Positions 43,901-52,039 are shown, counted from the stretch's first letter. The stretch: 64,000 nt of DNA from DAOUAT01 sp964551735 (GCA_964551735.1 CAZKEF010000022.1:1-64000); one strand, 5' to 3'. The notes: generated by a model not told the origin, from the sequence alone. Program-made: numbers and translations.

Positions 43901-44830
43901 GAGGAAGCGCTGCGGGAGCACATCGGCCCAGTTCTCGAACTCGAACAGCAGGCGTGACTTGCCCACGCCCGCCTCGCCGATCACGGTGATGGCCAGCTGG
44001 GGCCCACCCTGCGCGATGCTGAGGAGGGCGTCCTGCAACCGCCGCAGCTCGGCCTGGCGGCCAATCATGCGCGTCTCGACCCCCTCCACGCCATGCAGGC
44101 CGCGGTGAAACGCACGCGGCCGGGCCCGCGCCACCCGGTAGGTGAGCACCGGCTCGGCCCTGCCCTTGACCATCAGCGGCGGCTGGACCTCCACGTCGAA
44201 GGCGCCGCGCACGTGGCGGTAGGTGTCGTGGGAGATGAGGATGCCATTGGGGGGCGCCAGGCCCTCCAGCCGGCTGGCCAGGTTGACCGTGTCGCCGGTG
44301 ACCGCCAGGTCCCCGGCGCCCGCCGCCTCGGCGACCAGCACCGGGCCGGTGTGGATGCCCACCCGCATCGCCAGGCGGACGCCAAAGCGCTCCTCCAGGC
44401 AGACGTTGAGCCGCGGCAGGCCATCGCGCACCAGAAGCGCGGCGCGGATGGCCTTCTCGGCGTCCGCCTCGGTAGCGACCGGCACCCCAAAGACGGCCAT
44501 CACCGCGTCGCCGATGTACTTTTCCAGGCGGCCGCCGAAGCGGGCGACGGCCTCCCGCCAGGGCTCGAAGTAGCCTTCCAGCAGGTCGCGCACGTCCTCG
44601 GGGTCCAGCGACTCGGCCAGAGGGGTGAAGCCCACCAGATCCGCAAAGAGCACGGTCACCAGCTTGCGCTGGCGCTCGACGGGCTCCCGGGTCAGGTCGC
44701 TGAGCTTTTCGCACAGGGCCGCGATGGAGGTATCCACGGCGAGATCCCCCAACTGAGCGCGGCGCGCCTCCAGGCTCGCGATGGCGTCCTGGAGCCGGGC
44801 AATCTCTTTCTCCAGGGTGGGTGCGGTCAT
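40925..44830 (-). CDS. Class III nucleotide cyclase with AAA+ ATPase and TPR domains
   Basis: 1301 residues from MTAPTLEKEIARLQDAIASL at 44830; the frame is open to 45115 but the upstream part lacks coding sense. An N-terminal coiled coil (5-30) leads to the cyclase domain (55-240): metal-binding D64 in LFADLVGFTPLAE and D108 in RLEKYIGDAVMAVFG, and the base-pair region VTGDTVNLASRLEG. The K104/T pair suggests ATP use (adenylate cyclase). Residues about 262-560 are an AAA_16 ATPase (Walker A GEAGVGKSRL, near 284), and about 690-1270 a row of TPRs. This is the STAND-like cyclase known in mycobacteria and Chloroflexota. Its neighbour, the SulP transporter, has a cyclic-nucleotide domain. Confidence 0.9.
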   Translation of the reverse strand: MTAPTLEKEIARLQDAIASLEARRAQLGDLAVDTSIAALCEKLSDLTREPVERQRKLVTVLFADLVGFTPLAESLDPEDVRDLLEGYFEPWREAVARFGGRLEKYIGDAVMAVFGVPVATEADAEKAIRAALLVRDGLPRLNVCLEERFGVRLAMRVGIHTGPVLVAEAAGAGDLAVTGDTVNLASRLEGLAPPNGILISHDTYRHVRGAFDVEVQPPLMVKGRAEPVLTYRVARARPRAFHRGLHGVEGVETRMIGRQAELRRLQDALLSIAQGGPQLAITVIGEAGVGKSRLLFEFENWADVLPQRFLLFKGRAGHDQQGMPYALIRDLLAFRFQIQDSDPPETVQAKLERGFAEALGEGGQAEVQAHFVGHLLGLGFGDSRHLREALGDARQIRDRALVYLDGYFRAMTERLPAVVLLEDLHWADDSSLDLLDGLSLSLAGRPLLIVGLARPSLLERRPKWGDERACQRRIELGCLSEQESQRLIEEILRTYPFALAGPLPEALSKLVAGRAEGNPFYIEELIKMLIEDGVIVAGPDAWRVEAGRLGGAPVPPTLAGVLQARIDRLAAEDRAVLQRASVVGRRFWDRAVAHLGEAPRGAGGRGAGAGIGRSLAAIQAREMVFRQPASAFAGAEEYLFIHALLRDVAYEGVLKRVRRVYHALAAEWLEEQGGERAGEYCGLIADHLEAAGETQRALPYLRRAGEQAAGRFANAEAASYFSRALALTPEGDLPGRYGLLLRREAVYHLLGERKAQAADLAALQSLAEALGDACRRARAALRQARYGQAISDRAACIAAAQVAIGLATGPEDAEIEAEALLLWGEALTRQGDYQAALPLLEKAVVLARAQGDLPAQALGLLRIGSVCWCQSDFSQAAANYRQSLALCRETGDRRGEGAALNNLGVILWDLGVWDQSQECFEEVIRIQHDIGDRLGEARSLSNLAGLTVDRGELSEAQAYCGQALDLARQIGSRLDQGLVLSYVASIAAMRGDFAGAVASVAQALDIHRAAGDRQMESGALHNLGTYCLALGEFRQAGAHLVQALAVARSVGLRRQEAACRLTRGRLLLTLGDYPTARESYEASLGVGREIGDNGLEAYARYGLALLQHQQGDDEAALEGSGIVASMAKAAGRRTMLAQALALRGSALEGLGHADEAAAAFREALEMRQAIGQPHLAAEVSAGLARLALAQGDLAGAQARVEQILDHLETGALHGTDEPFRIYLTCTRVLQAAQDPRAAEVLATAHALLQEQAATIDDMALKRSFLEQVEAHRELAREFTLAQPCDQAGGPAPSPRTPGPQA

Positions 44831-45365
44831 GGCGGGCCTGGTCTCTTTCCCAACGAAAACGCAAGCGCAACCCCTGAGCGGCGTGCGCGCTGCCATCGCG
44901 GTGATCCGTTCTGGCATGCCCCCAGCCGAACGCAGACATCGCGCCCAACGCTGCAATCCTGCGAGCATTATAGTATAAGGCGGTGCACGCGACAAGCGAG
45001 ATGGAGGAGGGATGCCTCGGCCTCGCTCAACTCTGGCCAGCGCTTGCGCAGCGGATAGGCGTCCGCCCACTCCGCCGGGCATGCTCGGCCACGCAGACCA
45101 CCGCGAAGCCCTCAAAACGCCGCCAGCGGTTCCAGGGTGTTGACTCGCTGATCGGCAATAATGCGTTTCTCAGCCACTGGAGTCAAGGTAAGTTCCGGCT
45201 TCCGCCTGTTCGCTGCTGCCTGTCTGGTACGCTCGGGAAGCAGAAAGGAGGGTCAAGTGCCGTCAGCCCGCCGAATAATGAACGGGGCCAGAGGCATCTG
45301 GCCCCGTCGACCTATGTGCTCGCCCCGCTCGTTAGTCGCCTACCTCTCATCTATCGCATGTCTGC
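44831..45365. other. 535-base intergenic region
   Basis: The stretch holds a hairpin (45282-45307) and, on the minus strand at about 44990-45200, a possible decayed coding remnant with an in-frame TGA: LTPVAEKRIIADQRVNTLEP then EWADAYPLRKRWPELSEAEA. It matches no family I know. Promoter of the cyclase was not placed with confidence; no -10/-35 pair stands out. Confidence 0.4.
45282..45307. terminator. 11-bp hairpin after the secreted protein gene
   Basis: ACGGGGCCAGA (45282-45292) and TCTGGCCCCGT (45297-45307) with loop GGCA. It stands 58 bases after the stop of the minus-strand gene at 45366. It lacks a T run, so is a weaker terminator candidate. Confidence 0.6.
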
Positions 45366-45908
45366 TCAGGGCAGACGGCGAAGAGCGCGAACGCCGATTT
45401 GATACTCCCCACTGTTATCTGCGACCCCCGCGTCACCCACCGCAAAAGTCAGCGGGCCTCCCGGCGCCGTGATGGAAAAGACATATACATGCTTGGGATT
45501 GTAAGGGGGGATCGGGTTCACGAGATAATCGGCCGGACCACCGTTGATCCACAGTGTCCAGTTGAAGAATTCCGTGGGGTGCCACGGTTCGATTGGGTTG
45601 CCTTCATAATCGGTGAAGATGTAGAACGCATCGGACAATTGACTGCCGGATGCCATGCCGGTACCCATGACCGCGACCGCGGTTGGGCCGCTGTATGAAT
45701 TGGCCGTTTGCACACCTGCTGGGCCCAGGATGAACGGCACGGTCAAGATCTCTTGCGCCGCACCGCCTAATGCTTGTCCCAACACCGGCGCCTGGGCAGG
45801 ACGTGCCGCCCCGGCGCTGCCCACCAGCAGCAGGATCAGCAAGGACGTGCTGCACACGACGCAGACTGCTGCGCGCTTCGATCGCTGATGGGACGAGAGC
45901 TTGCTCAT
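45366..45908 (-). CDS. Secreted protein of unknown function
   Basis: 180 residues from MSKLSSHQRSKRAAVCVVCS at 45908, with GGAGG five bases upstream (an in-frame TTG at 45920 is less likely). Signal peptide to about residue 36 (STSLLILLLVGSAGAARPAQA). The mature protein is beta-rich, with DAFYIFTDYEGNPIEPWHPT, FFNWTLWINGGPADYLVNP and YVFSITAPGGPLTFAVGD. It resembles small jelly-roll or choice-of-anchor-like exported proteins; no known family is certain. No anchor or sorting motif is seen. It is alone on its strand, opposite the radical SAM gene. Confidence 0.7.
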   Translation of the reverse strand: MSKLSSHQRSKRAAVCVVCSTSLLILLLVGSAGAARPAQAPVLGQALGGAAQEILTVPFILGPAGVQTANSYSGPTAVAVMGTGMASGSQLSDAFYIFTDYEGNPIEPWHPTEFFNWTLWINGGPADYLVNPIPPYNPKHVYVFSITAPGGPLTFAVGDAGVADNSGEYQIGVRALRRLP

Positions 45909-46347
45909 ATCACCCTCCAATGAAAAAACCCATCCCAGATGCGAGCACAGGCCGAAACGCCGGGTTCTTTGAGGTTACGGGGTGCGCAGAGCGTGGTAGC
46001 GAATAAGGAACGGTGGGTCAACGCAGGCGCATAACCCTAAGGCAACCATCGCGTTTGTTAAGAATAACTTAGCACACACCAGGGTAGAAGTCAATACCCC
46101 AGAGCGAAGTCATGCTGTAGAAGCTGCTCATCCGAATCCACAGGACTTGACTTTTGTCGCGCAGCGCCTACAATAAAACCGGAATTCGGATTAAGCTCTG
46201 GGCCGCGGTGCGCATCCTGGAGACCACAGCCTTGCGCCTGGAACGAGTGGTTCCTCCGCCTACAAGCGGTCCTCCTCGCTCACGCAGACGAAATAACCCA
46301 TCCCGACCCCGATCCAGCGACCCGCCTGGGCTTCTAGAGGAGCGAAA
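45909..46347. other. 439-base divergent intergenic region
   Basis: More A+T-rich than the rest (for instance about 46040-46140). It contains the promoter at 46147-46174 for the radical SAM gene, with a long leader of about 170 bases. No gene or clear repeat was found; short frames on the minus strand look accidental. Confidence 0.5.
46147..46174 (+). promoter_or_regulatory. Sigma-70-like promoter of the radical SAM gene
   Basis: TTGACT (46147-46152), a 16-base spacer and TACAAT (46169-46174). It is one of the best -35/-10 matches in the window, about 170 bases before the TTG start. Confidence 0.65.
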
Positions 46348-47553
46348 TTGGCAACTGAAACCTTCCCGTCTTTGCCGCCGACCGGGCATCTGCCGCTCGG
46401 CTTCAACGTGATGCTCAAGCCGCGCGGCGCGCGTTGCAACCTGGGGTGCCGCTACTGCTTCTACCTGGAGAAGGAAGACCTTTACCCCGGCTCAGCGTTT
46501 CGTATGTCCGATGCGTTCTTGGAAAGCTTCACGCGGCAGTATATCGCGGCTCAGCCGGGGCCAGAGGTCGTCTTCGCCTGGCAGGGCGGCGAGCCGGCGC
46601 TGATGGGGTTGGATTTCTATCGCCGCGCCGTGGCGCTGCAAGGGCAGCACTGCCCGCCGGGCAAGCGGATCATCAACACGTTTCAGACCAACGGGACGCT
46701 GCTGGATGACGCCTGGTGCGCGTTCTTCCGCCAGCACGGGTTCCTGGTCGGGTTAAGCTTGGACGGGCCGCGGCGGCTGCACGACCGGTATCGCGTGGAC
46801 AAGACGGGCCGGCCGACCTTCGACCGGGTCATAGCCGGGCTGGCCATGCTGCGGCGCCACAAGATCGAGTTCAACATCCTCTGCTGCGTGCACGCGGGCA
46901 ACGCCGACCGGCCGGTGGAGGTCTATCGGTTCTTGCGGGACGCGGCCGGCGCGCAGTTCATCCAGTTCATCCCCATCGTGGAGCCCGCGAGCGGCGGAGA
47001 GGCGGCCGCCCCGCCGGTGACGGCGCGCTCCGTGGGCGGCCGGCAGTACGGTGAGTTCCTTTGCTGTGTCTTCGATGAATGGGTGCGGCGGGACGTGGGC
47101 CGGGTGTTCGTGCAGATCTTCGACGTGGCTCTGGGGATCTGGCTGGGGCAGCCGGCCTCGCTCTGCCTGTTTGCTGAAACCTGCGGCCGGGCCCTGGCGC
47201 TGGAGCACACCGGCGACCTGTACGCCTGTGACCACTTCGTGACGCCGGCCTATCGCCTGGGCAACATCGCGGACGTGCCGCTGGCCGCGCTGGTCAACTC
47301 GCGGCAGCAGGCCGCGTTCGGTCAGGCCAAGCAGACAGCGCTGCCGCACTATTGCCGGGAGTGCCCGGTGCGCTTCGCCTGCAACGGCGAGTGCCCCAAG
47401 AACCGCCTGCTGCTCACGCCCGACGGCGAGCCGGGGCTGAACATCCTCTGTGAAGGGTACAAGCGCTTTTTTACTCACATCGCCGGGCCGATCGCGCGCA
47501 TGGCGCAGTTGCTGCGCGCGGGCCGGCCGGCGGCTGAGGTGATGACGGCTTAA
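46348..47553 (+). CDS. Anaerobic sulfatase-maturase-like radical SAM enzyme
   Basis: 401 residues, TTG start with GAGGAGC before it. The SAM [4Fe-4S] cluster motif CNLGCRYC gives C30, C34, C37. C-terminal Cys-rich segments (SLCLFAETCGRALALE, LYACDHF, YCRECPVRFACNGECPKN) form the SPASM-type auxiliary-cluster region. This is the anSME pattern: it oxidises a Cys or Ser of a sulfatase to formylglycine. FAWQGGEPALMGLDFYR and GLSLDGPRRLHDRYRVDK are other conserved parts. No sulfatase gene is in the window, so its target lies elsewhere or it has another peptide substrate. Promoter at 46147-46174. Confidence 0.9.
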   Translation: MATETFPSLPPTGHLPLGFNVMLKPRGARCNLGCRYCFYLEKEDLYPGSAFRMSDAFLESFTRQYIAAQPGPEVVFAWQGGEPALMGLDFYRRAVALQGQHCPPGKRIINTFQTNGTLLDDAWCAFFRQHGFLVGLSLDGPRRLHDRYRVDKTGRPTFDRVIAGLAMLRRHKIEFNILCCVHAGNADRPVEVYRFLRDAAGAQFIQFIPIVEPASGGEAAAPPVTARSVGGRQYGEFLCCVFDEWVRRDVGRVFVQIFDVALGIWLGQPASLCLFAETCGRALALEHTGDLYACDHFVTPAYRLGNIADVPLAALVNSRQQAAFGQAKQTALPHYCRECPVRFACNGECPKNRLLLTPDGEPGLNILCEGYKRFFTHIAGPIARMAQLLRAGRPAAEVMTA

Positions 47554-47699
47554 GGATTTTGCCGCGCCTCCGCATTATCCTTGAGCAGCCCCTCCGCCAG
47601 CGGTAACGATAGCACCAGCGGATTCGCTGCTAATGCGTGCACCATCGCCCGCCAGTCCTCGTGCCGGACCGCCTCGGCGGCCAGCTGTTGGGGCGATCG
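47550..47699 (-). other. Open 49-codon tail beyond an in-frame TAG of the 47700 gene
   Basis: The TAG of the minus-strand gene (47700-47702) is followed in the same frame by 49 sense codons with coding-like base use, reading RSPQQLAAEAVRHEDWRAMV and on to AEGLLKDNAEARQNP, then TAA at 47550. It may be a mutated C-terminus, a stop-codon error or chance. No start or ribosome site exists inside for a separate gene, except a late ATG. Confidence 0.35.
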
Positions 47700-48215
47700 C
47701 TAGTCGGTTTCCCGTATCAAGGCGCGGATGCCCCGGCTGAGTCCCAGGATCGCCAGGAAGCCGAGCGCCAGGGCCGCGCCGAAGCTCAGCGTCAAGCGTG
47801 CGCCGGCCGCGGCCCAGCTCAACGCCAGCCCCAGCCCGCTCACGGCCATCAGCCGCCAGAGGCGCCGCCGCGCTAGGTTCGGGCCGCGATCCTCGGCGCC
47901 GAGCGCCCGGGCCCGGCTCGTGAAGTGGTGCAGATCCCATGCGGCCAACGCCAGCACCACCGCCGGCGGCGCCCAGGTGCGACCTCCGGCCGCGCCAACA
48001 CCGAGGGCAGCCAGCACGACGAAGCCGGCGAGCAGCCACGAGGCCAGCGCGTCCCAGCTCTTGCAGTAGCCGGCCAGCCAGAGGCCGCTCATGCCGCCGC
48101 AGGCCAGTGCCAGCGGCCATGCGCCGCTGGCTGCCAGGCCGACGGCCGGGATGAGACCTGAGAGGATGATGGTCGTTATCGTCAGTCGTTTGAGCATGGC
48201 ATATAGTGCTATCAT
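47700..48215 (-). CDS. Four-helix membrane protein in MoxR/DUF58 operon
   Basis: 171 residues, start overlapping the DUF58 stop by 4 bases. Hydrophobic helices at about 10-35, 50-85 (two) and 120-155 fit a polytopic protein: LTITTIILSGLIPAVGLAAS, SWLLAGFVVLAALGVGAAG and LGLALSWAAAGARLTL. Loops are Arg-rich (DRGPNLARRRLWRL). No family name. As the last gene of the operon it is probably made by coupled translation. The tail beyond its stop is open in frame (47550-47699). Confidence 0.6.
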   Translation of the reverse strand: MIALYAMLKRLTITTIILSGLIPAVGLAASGAWPLALACGGMSGLWLAGYCKSWDALASWLLAGFVVLAALGVGAAGGRTWAPPAVVLALAAWDLHHFTSRARALGAEDRGPNLARRRLWRLMAVSGLGLALSWAAAGARLTLSFGAALALGFLAILGLSRGIRALIRETD

Positions 48216-49486
48216 CGTTGTCGGGCCGCCCTGGGCAAGGGGCCGAGTGAGGTCACGATTGCCTGGTCGAGCGGCTTGTCAACCTGCCAGTCCACGACCG
48301 CGATGCCGGCCTGACGGAGCCTGCGCAACAGGATCGCGCGCGCCAGCCGAGCGATGCGCTCTGCCAGCGTTCCTTCGCCCACGGGCGCCTCTGCCCCCAC
48401 CTCGAAGGCGATGGGATCGGGGCTCACGACGAGGAGCTCGTAACCGTGCGCGCGGAGGCGGATCAGCGTCGGCAGGTCTGCCTGGCACAGCGGGCTGACC
48501 AGCACAAGCTGTGAGCGGGCCGGAAAGAGGCGCGTCGGCAGGTAGTCAAAGGTTTCGAAGACATAGCTTTCCCCGGTCTGCGCCCATGCCAACGCCTGCA
48601 GGATGCGCTCGCGTTGCAGATGGCCGTAGCCGGGGAAGATCCAACTGATCCCTGCGCCGTAGGTGAGCAGCGCCACACGGTTGCCGTCCCGCAGGAACGC
48701 ATCGGCCAACGCTGCCGTGGCGCGCACCGCGTCCTCGAAGAGGGACTCCCTGCCCGCGCGCAGGTCGTGGCGCTGCCGGGCATCCAGGATCAGCCCGACC
48801 TCGGCAATGCGTTCCTGCTCGAATTCATTGGTGTAGATGCGCCGCGGCGTTCGGGCCGTCGCATGCCAGTTGACCCGGCGCAGCGTGTCGCCGGCCTGGT
48901 AGTCGCGCACACCGAAGAAATCCACTCCTGCGCCGCCCACGCGCGCCGGGATGAGGCCGGCGCTGGCGCGCGTCCGCAGCGGTCGGATGGCAACCCCGCG
49001 CATCCGGCGTACCTCGGGCAGCACAAGGAAGCTGCCAGGCGCGGCAAGCAGCGCCTGGCGGCGGAACAGGCCGAGGTGATCGGCGGCGGTCACTCGTACA
49101 CGCTGGAAGAGGTAGCGGCCGCGCGGCCCTGTCACCGTGTAGGACAGCTCGACGGCGCTGCCGGCCGGCAGGGTGACGATCTTGTCCGCTTTGCCCTCGA
49201 TGAGCGCAAGCGCCGGGGGGACGATGTCCTCGACCAGGACCTCTTCCAGCCCCGCGGTTTCATTGCGGAGGGTGAGCTTGACCTCCACGGTCTCGCCGGG
49301 CTGGAGCCGCTCGGCGCTCAGCGTGCGCGTCACCGCCAGCCTGGGTGGGTCCGGCGCGTAGAGCAAGGCCGCGGCCAGGTAGACGATGACGGGCAGAGCC
49401 AGCGCCAGCAACCCACCGCTCAGCGTCGCCAGGCCGATCAGCAGCAGGCCGTAGACCAGGCCGGCCAACAGCAAGAGCCGGCCCAT
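48212..49486 (-). CDS. DUF58 (VWA-like) protein
   Basis: 424 residues, starting 2 bases after the MoxR stop. Two N-terminal membrane helices (MGRLLLLAGLVYGLLLIGLA, LALALPVIVYLAAALLYA) precede a beta-rich part (about 45-145) and the DUF58 core with GVRDYQAGDTLRRVNWHATA and a following acid-containing AEVGLILDARQRHDLRAGRE stretch of a VWA-like fold. DUF58 proteins nearly always sit beside MoxR ATPases and DUF4129 proteins and take part in membrane or cell-wall protein assembly, though the exact task is unknown. Membrane-anchored. Confidence 0.92.
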   Translation of the reverse strand: MGRLLLLAGLVYGLLLIGLATLSGGLLALALPVIVYLAAALLYAPDPPRLAVTRTLSAERLQPGETVEVKLTLRNETAGLEEVLVEDIVPPALALIEGKADKIVTLPAGSAVELSYTVTGPRGRYLFQRVRVTAADHLGLFRRQALLAAPGSFLVLPEVRRMRGVAIRPLRTRASAGLIPARVGGAGVDFFGVRDYQAGDTLRRVNWHATARTPRRIYTNEFEQERIAEVGLILDARQRHDLRAGRESLFEDAVRATAALADAFLRDGNRVALLTYGAGISWIFPGYGHLQRERILQALAWAQTGESYVFETFDYLPTRLFPARSQLVLVSPLCQADLPTLIRLRAHGYELLVVSPDPIAFEVGAEAPVGEGTLAERIARLARAILLRRLRQAGIAVVDWQVDKPLDQAIVTSLGPLPRAARQR

Positions 49487-49488
49487 GC

Positions 49489-50454
49489 CTAAGCTCCCGC
49501 CGCGACCGGCACAGCGACCGAGCGCAGCACATCCGAAAGCACGTCATCCGCGGCCTGCCTCGTCATCCAGAGCTCGGGCTGCAAGATCAGTCGGTGGATC
49601 AGGGCCGGGCGGGTGAACAGCTTGACATCGTCGGGCAGCACGTAATCCCGGCCTTGCATGGCCGCCCAGGCGCGGGAGAGCTTGAGCAGCGCCAGGGAGC
49701 CGCGCGGGCTGGCGCCCACCGCCACCTGGCGGCGCTGCCGAGTAGCGGCCACCAGATCGATCATGTAGCGTTCGACGTCTGGCTCTACGTGCACCCTTTC
49801 GATGGCCTGACGTAGCTCCAGCAGCTCGGCGGCATCGGTGACCTGCTTCAGGTCAAACTCGTCATGGCCACGCATGCGCCGGCGCCGCAGGATCTCCTGC
49901 TCGTCGTCGGCCGACGGGTAGCCCACCCCCAGCTTCATGATGAAGCGGTCGAGTTGGGCCTCTGGCAGCGGGAACGTCCCTTCGTACTCGATCGGGTTCT
50001 GGGTGGCGAGCACCATGAACGGCTCCGGCAGCGGCAGCGTCTCCCCTTCCAGCGTCACCTGGTATTCCTGCATGGCCTCCAGCAGCGCCGACTGCGTCTT
50101 GGGCGAGGCCCGGTTGATCTCGTCCGCCAGGATGATGTTCGCGAAGATGGGACCCTTGCGCAGCACGAAACGGTTTTGTTCGCGGTCAAATACATAACCG
50201 CCGGTGATGTCGCCTGGGAGCAGGTCGGGCGTGAACTGGATGCGCTTGAACGCCAGCCCCAAAGCGACAGCGAAGCTTTTCGCGATCAAGGTCTTCGCCA
50301 GCCCGGGATAGTCTTCCAATAGCACGTGGCCGCCCGACACGAGCGCGGCCGCCATCAGCTTGTCCAGCAGCGGCTGCTTGCCGACGATGGCCCGTGCCAC
50401 TTCCTGCACCACCTGCTGGCTTTTCACCGCGACTTGGGGGATGCTAGTCGTCAT
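49489..50454 (-). CDS. MoxR-family AAA+ ATPase
   Basis: 321 residues. Walker A region is GHVLLEDYPGLAKTLIAKSF, Walker B is NIILADEINRASPKTQSALL, then EYQVTLEGETLPLPEPFMVL, sensor 1 ATQNPIEYEG and an Arg finger LPEAQLDRFIMKL. This is the MoxR chaperone class, which remodels or inserts metal-dependent or VWA-type partners; here DUF58 (downstream) is the natural one. Its 5' end overlaps the preceding membrane gene by 11 bases and its stop is 2 bases before the DUF58 start, so the operon is strongly coupled. Confidence 0.94.
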   Translation of the reverse strand: MTTSIPQVAVKSQQVVQEVARAIVGKQPLLDKLMAAALVSGGHVLLEDYPGLAKTLIAKSFAVALGLAFKRIQFTPDLLPGDITGGYVFDREQNRFVLRKGPIFANIILADEINRASPKTQSALLEAMQEYQVTLEGETLPLPEPFMVLATQNPIEYEGTFPLPEAQLDRFIMKLGVGYPSADDEQEILRRRRMRGHDEFDLKQVTDAAELLELRQAIERVHVEPDVERYMIDLVAATRQRRQVAVGASPRGSLALLKLSRAWAAMQGRDYVLPDDVKLFTRPALIHRLILQPELWMTRQAADDVLSDVLRSVAVPVAAGA

Positions 50455-51085
50455 GCCTGTCCTCCAGCTGTTTTTCCAGGAAGGCGACGGTCGCCTCGGG
50501 GGCGAGGCCCAATGGGGTCGGGGTCGGACGCCCGGTGCGCCTGAGCCATGCCCGTCGCCTGATGGGCCGGGCTGGCGGCGCCGCCAGCCCGGCGCGCAGG
50601 TAAGCCGCCACCTCCGGCGGCGCGTTCAGCGCGGCCAGCGCATCAGGTCGGGCCAGCCGCAGCGCATCTTCCCGCTCATGATACGCCGGGGAGCCGGGCG
50701 TCAGGCTGTCGGCCAGCGCGGTCGAAACCTCCGCCAGATCCCGCGCCAGATACCAGCGGAAGTAATCCCCGCGGTGGCGCGCCAGGGTCAGGCGATCAGC
50801 CCATAGGCGCACCGGTCCTTTGACCTGGGATGCATCCCGGTCCGGCCCAGCCGCCTCTCGCTCCGGCCGCCGCAAGCTGCGCCAGGCGATGACGACCGCG
50901 ATGGACACGAACCAGGCCCACCACAGCCAGCCCGGGACGCTGTTCACGACGAGTTGGGCCAGCCACGCGACGAAGAGGGCCGGCCGCACGACATGGGCGC
51001 CGGCGAAATCTCGGAGCGCGAAGCCCAGGGCCAGCGTCAGGACGAGACCCAACGTCAAAAGCACAGCGAACGTTGCCTTCTTCAT
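50444..51085 (-). CDS. Membrane protein in MoxR/DUF58 operon
   Basis: 213 residues. Two membrane helices near the N-terminus (KATFAVLLTLGLVLTLALGF, LFVAWLAQLVVNSVPGWLWW and next to it) and a charged cytosolic C-half with AEVSTALADSLTPGSPAYHE and PEATVAFLEKQLEDRHDD. No family known; similar helpers with a conserved helical C-domain are common between DUF4129 and MoxR genes. It overlaps the MoxR gene by 11 bases. Likely an assembly partner. Confidence 0.65.
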   Translation of the reverse strand: MKKATFAVLLTLGLVLTLALGFALRDFAGAHVVRPALFVAWLAQLVVNSVPGWLWWAWFVSIAVVIAWRSLRRPEREAAGPDRDASQVKGPVRLWADRLTLARHRGDYFRWYLARDLAEVSTALADSLTPGSPAYHEREDALRLARPDALAALNAPPEVAAYLRAGLAAPPARPIRRRAWLRRTGRPTPTPLGLAPEATVAFLEKQLEDRHDD

Positions 51086-51121
51086 CAGATTCCGGGCTTC
51101 AGCCCTCCGTCCTTCATTCCT

Positions 51122-52024
51122 TCACTGCTTCCGCGCGTTGCGACACGCGTCGGCGATCGCGGCCAAAGACGCCAGGGCCTGCGCTTCTTCAGCCGCGCCG
51201 ATCGCCTGCCCGCCGTAGCGCACAGTCTCGAAGATGCGCGTCAGTTCGCGGACGCTGGGGCTGGGCAGCCCGGCGCGCACCAGTTGCTCCTCGAACTCAC
51301 GCGGCGTGACCTCCCGTTGCCGCGCGATGCCGCGCGCCGCGCGCACGGTCTGGCTCATCGCCACATAGCACCGGATCACCGTGTTGCCCGGGTCCTCGCC
51401 GGCTGTGATCGCGGTTACCGCGCTCTCGGCTTGTTCGGCAATCTGTGCCAGGGGGATGGCTGCCTCCCGCGGCCGGGGGCTGCGTTGGGTGAACGCATAG
51501 ATCAGGCCTGCGGCCAGCCCCACCACGGCGGCGGCCAGGAGAAAGCTCGTCAGGATAACGGCCCAGTCCGGCGGTTGGCTGGTAAACTCTGCCGGCTGGC
51601 CCGTGGCCGTTTGGCTGGCGGCGCCGTCTCCGAAGAGTGCGGACAGGTTCAGGCCTCCGAACAGGCCGCCTTCACCCAGCAGGCGGAGTTGTTCGCCCAG
51701 CGATGACATGATCAGCATCAGCACGCCGAAGACGATCAGGTTACGTATGAACCGTTTACGGGCCTCGGCAGAGATGAGCAGGTAGAAAATGGAAAAGGGC
51801 AGGAGGGTCAGCGTCAGGATCAACCCTACGCGCAGCAGCAGGCGCTGGGCAGACGACAGCTCGGCTGGTGCCCTCTCCGCTGGCGGCGTGACCGGCTCCG
51901 CCCGGCGCAGGGTGAACGGCTCGCCCGGCGGCAACCGCACCTGGCCGAGGCTGGCTGCCAGCAGCAAGATCGCCAAGATCGCGGCGCTCAGCAGGATCAC
52001 GAGGGGCAGTTTGCGTTTGAGCAT
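51122..52024 (-). CDS. DUF4129-domain membrane protein
   Basis: 300 residues, weak ribosome site. Hydrophobic segments at 1-28, 70-90, 95-115 and 155-180 (VILTSFLLAAAVVGLAAGLI). The C-terminal part (about 205-300) is the DUF4129 domain: DPGNTVIRCYVAMSQTVRAA, REVTPREFEEQLVRAGLPSP and VRELTRIFETVRYGGQAIGA, in the membrane-proximal cytosol. DUF4129 is usually fused to or beside transglutaminase-like genes in this operon class; none is present here. First large gene of the operon, 15 bases after the zinc-ribbon gene. Confidence 0.88.
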   Translation of the reverse strand: MLKRKLPLVILLSAAILAILLLAASLGQVRLPPGEPFTLRRAEPVTPPAERAPAELSSAQRLLLRVGLILTLTLLPFSIFYLLISAEARKRFIRNLIVFGVLMLIMSSLGEQLRLLGEGGLFGGLNLSALFGDGAASQTATGQPAEFTSQPPDWAVILTSFLLAAAVVGLAAGLIYAFTQRSPRPREAAIPLAQIAEQAESAVTAITAGEDPGNTVIRCYVAMSQTVRAARGIARQREVTPREFEEQLVRAGLPSPSVRELTRIFETVRYGGQAIGAAEEAQALASLAAIADACRNARKQ

Positions 52025-52039
52025 GGTGGTGCTTTCGCT

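Noticed and set aside
44831..45115. Upstream extension of the cyclase to 45115
   Set aside because: The extra 95 residues are rich in Arg/Pro/Gly and lack conserved features; the cyclase proper begins at the coiled coil after 44830.
45161..45472. Short plus-strand frames in 44983-45472
   Set aside because: No ribosome site, poor composition and overlap with the end of the 45366 gene and a hairpin.
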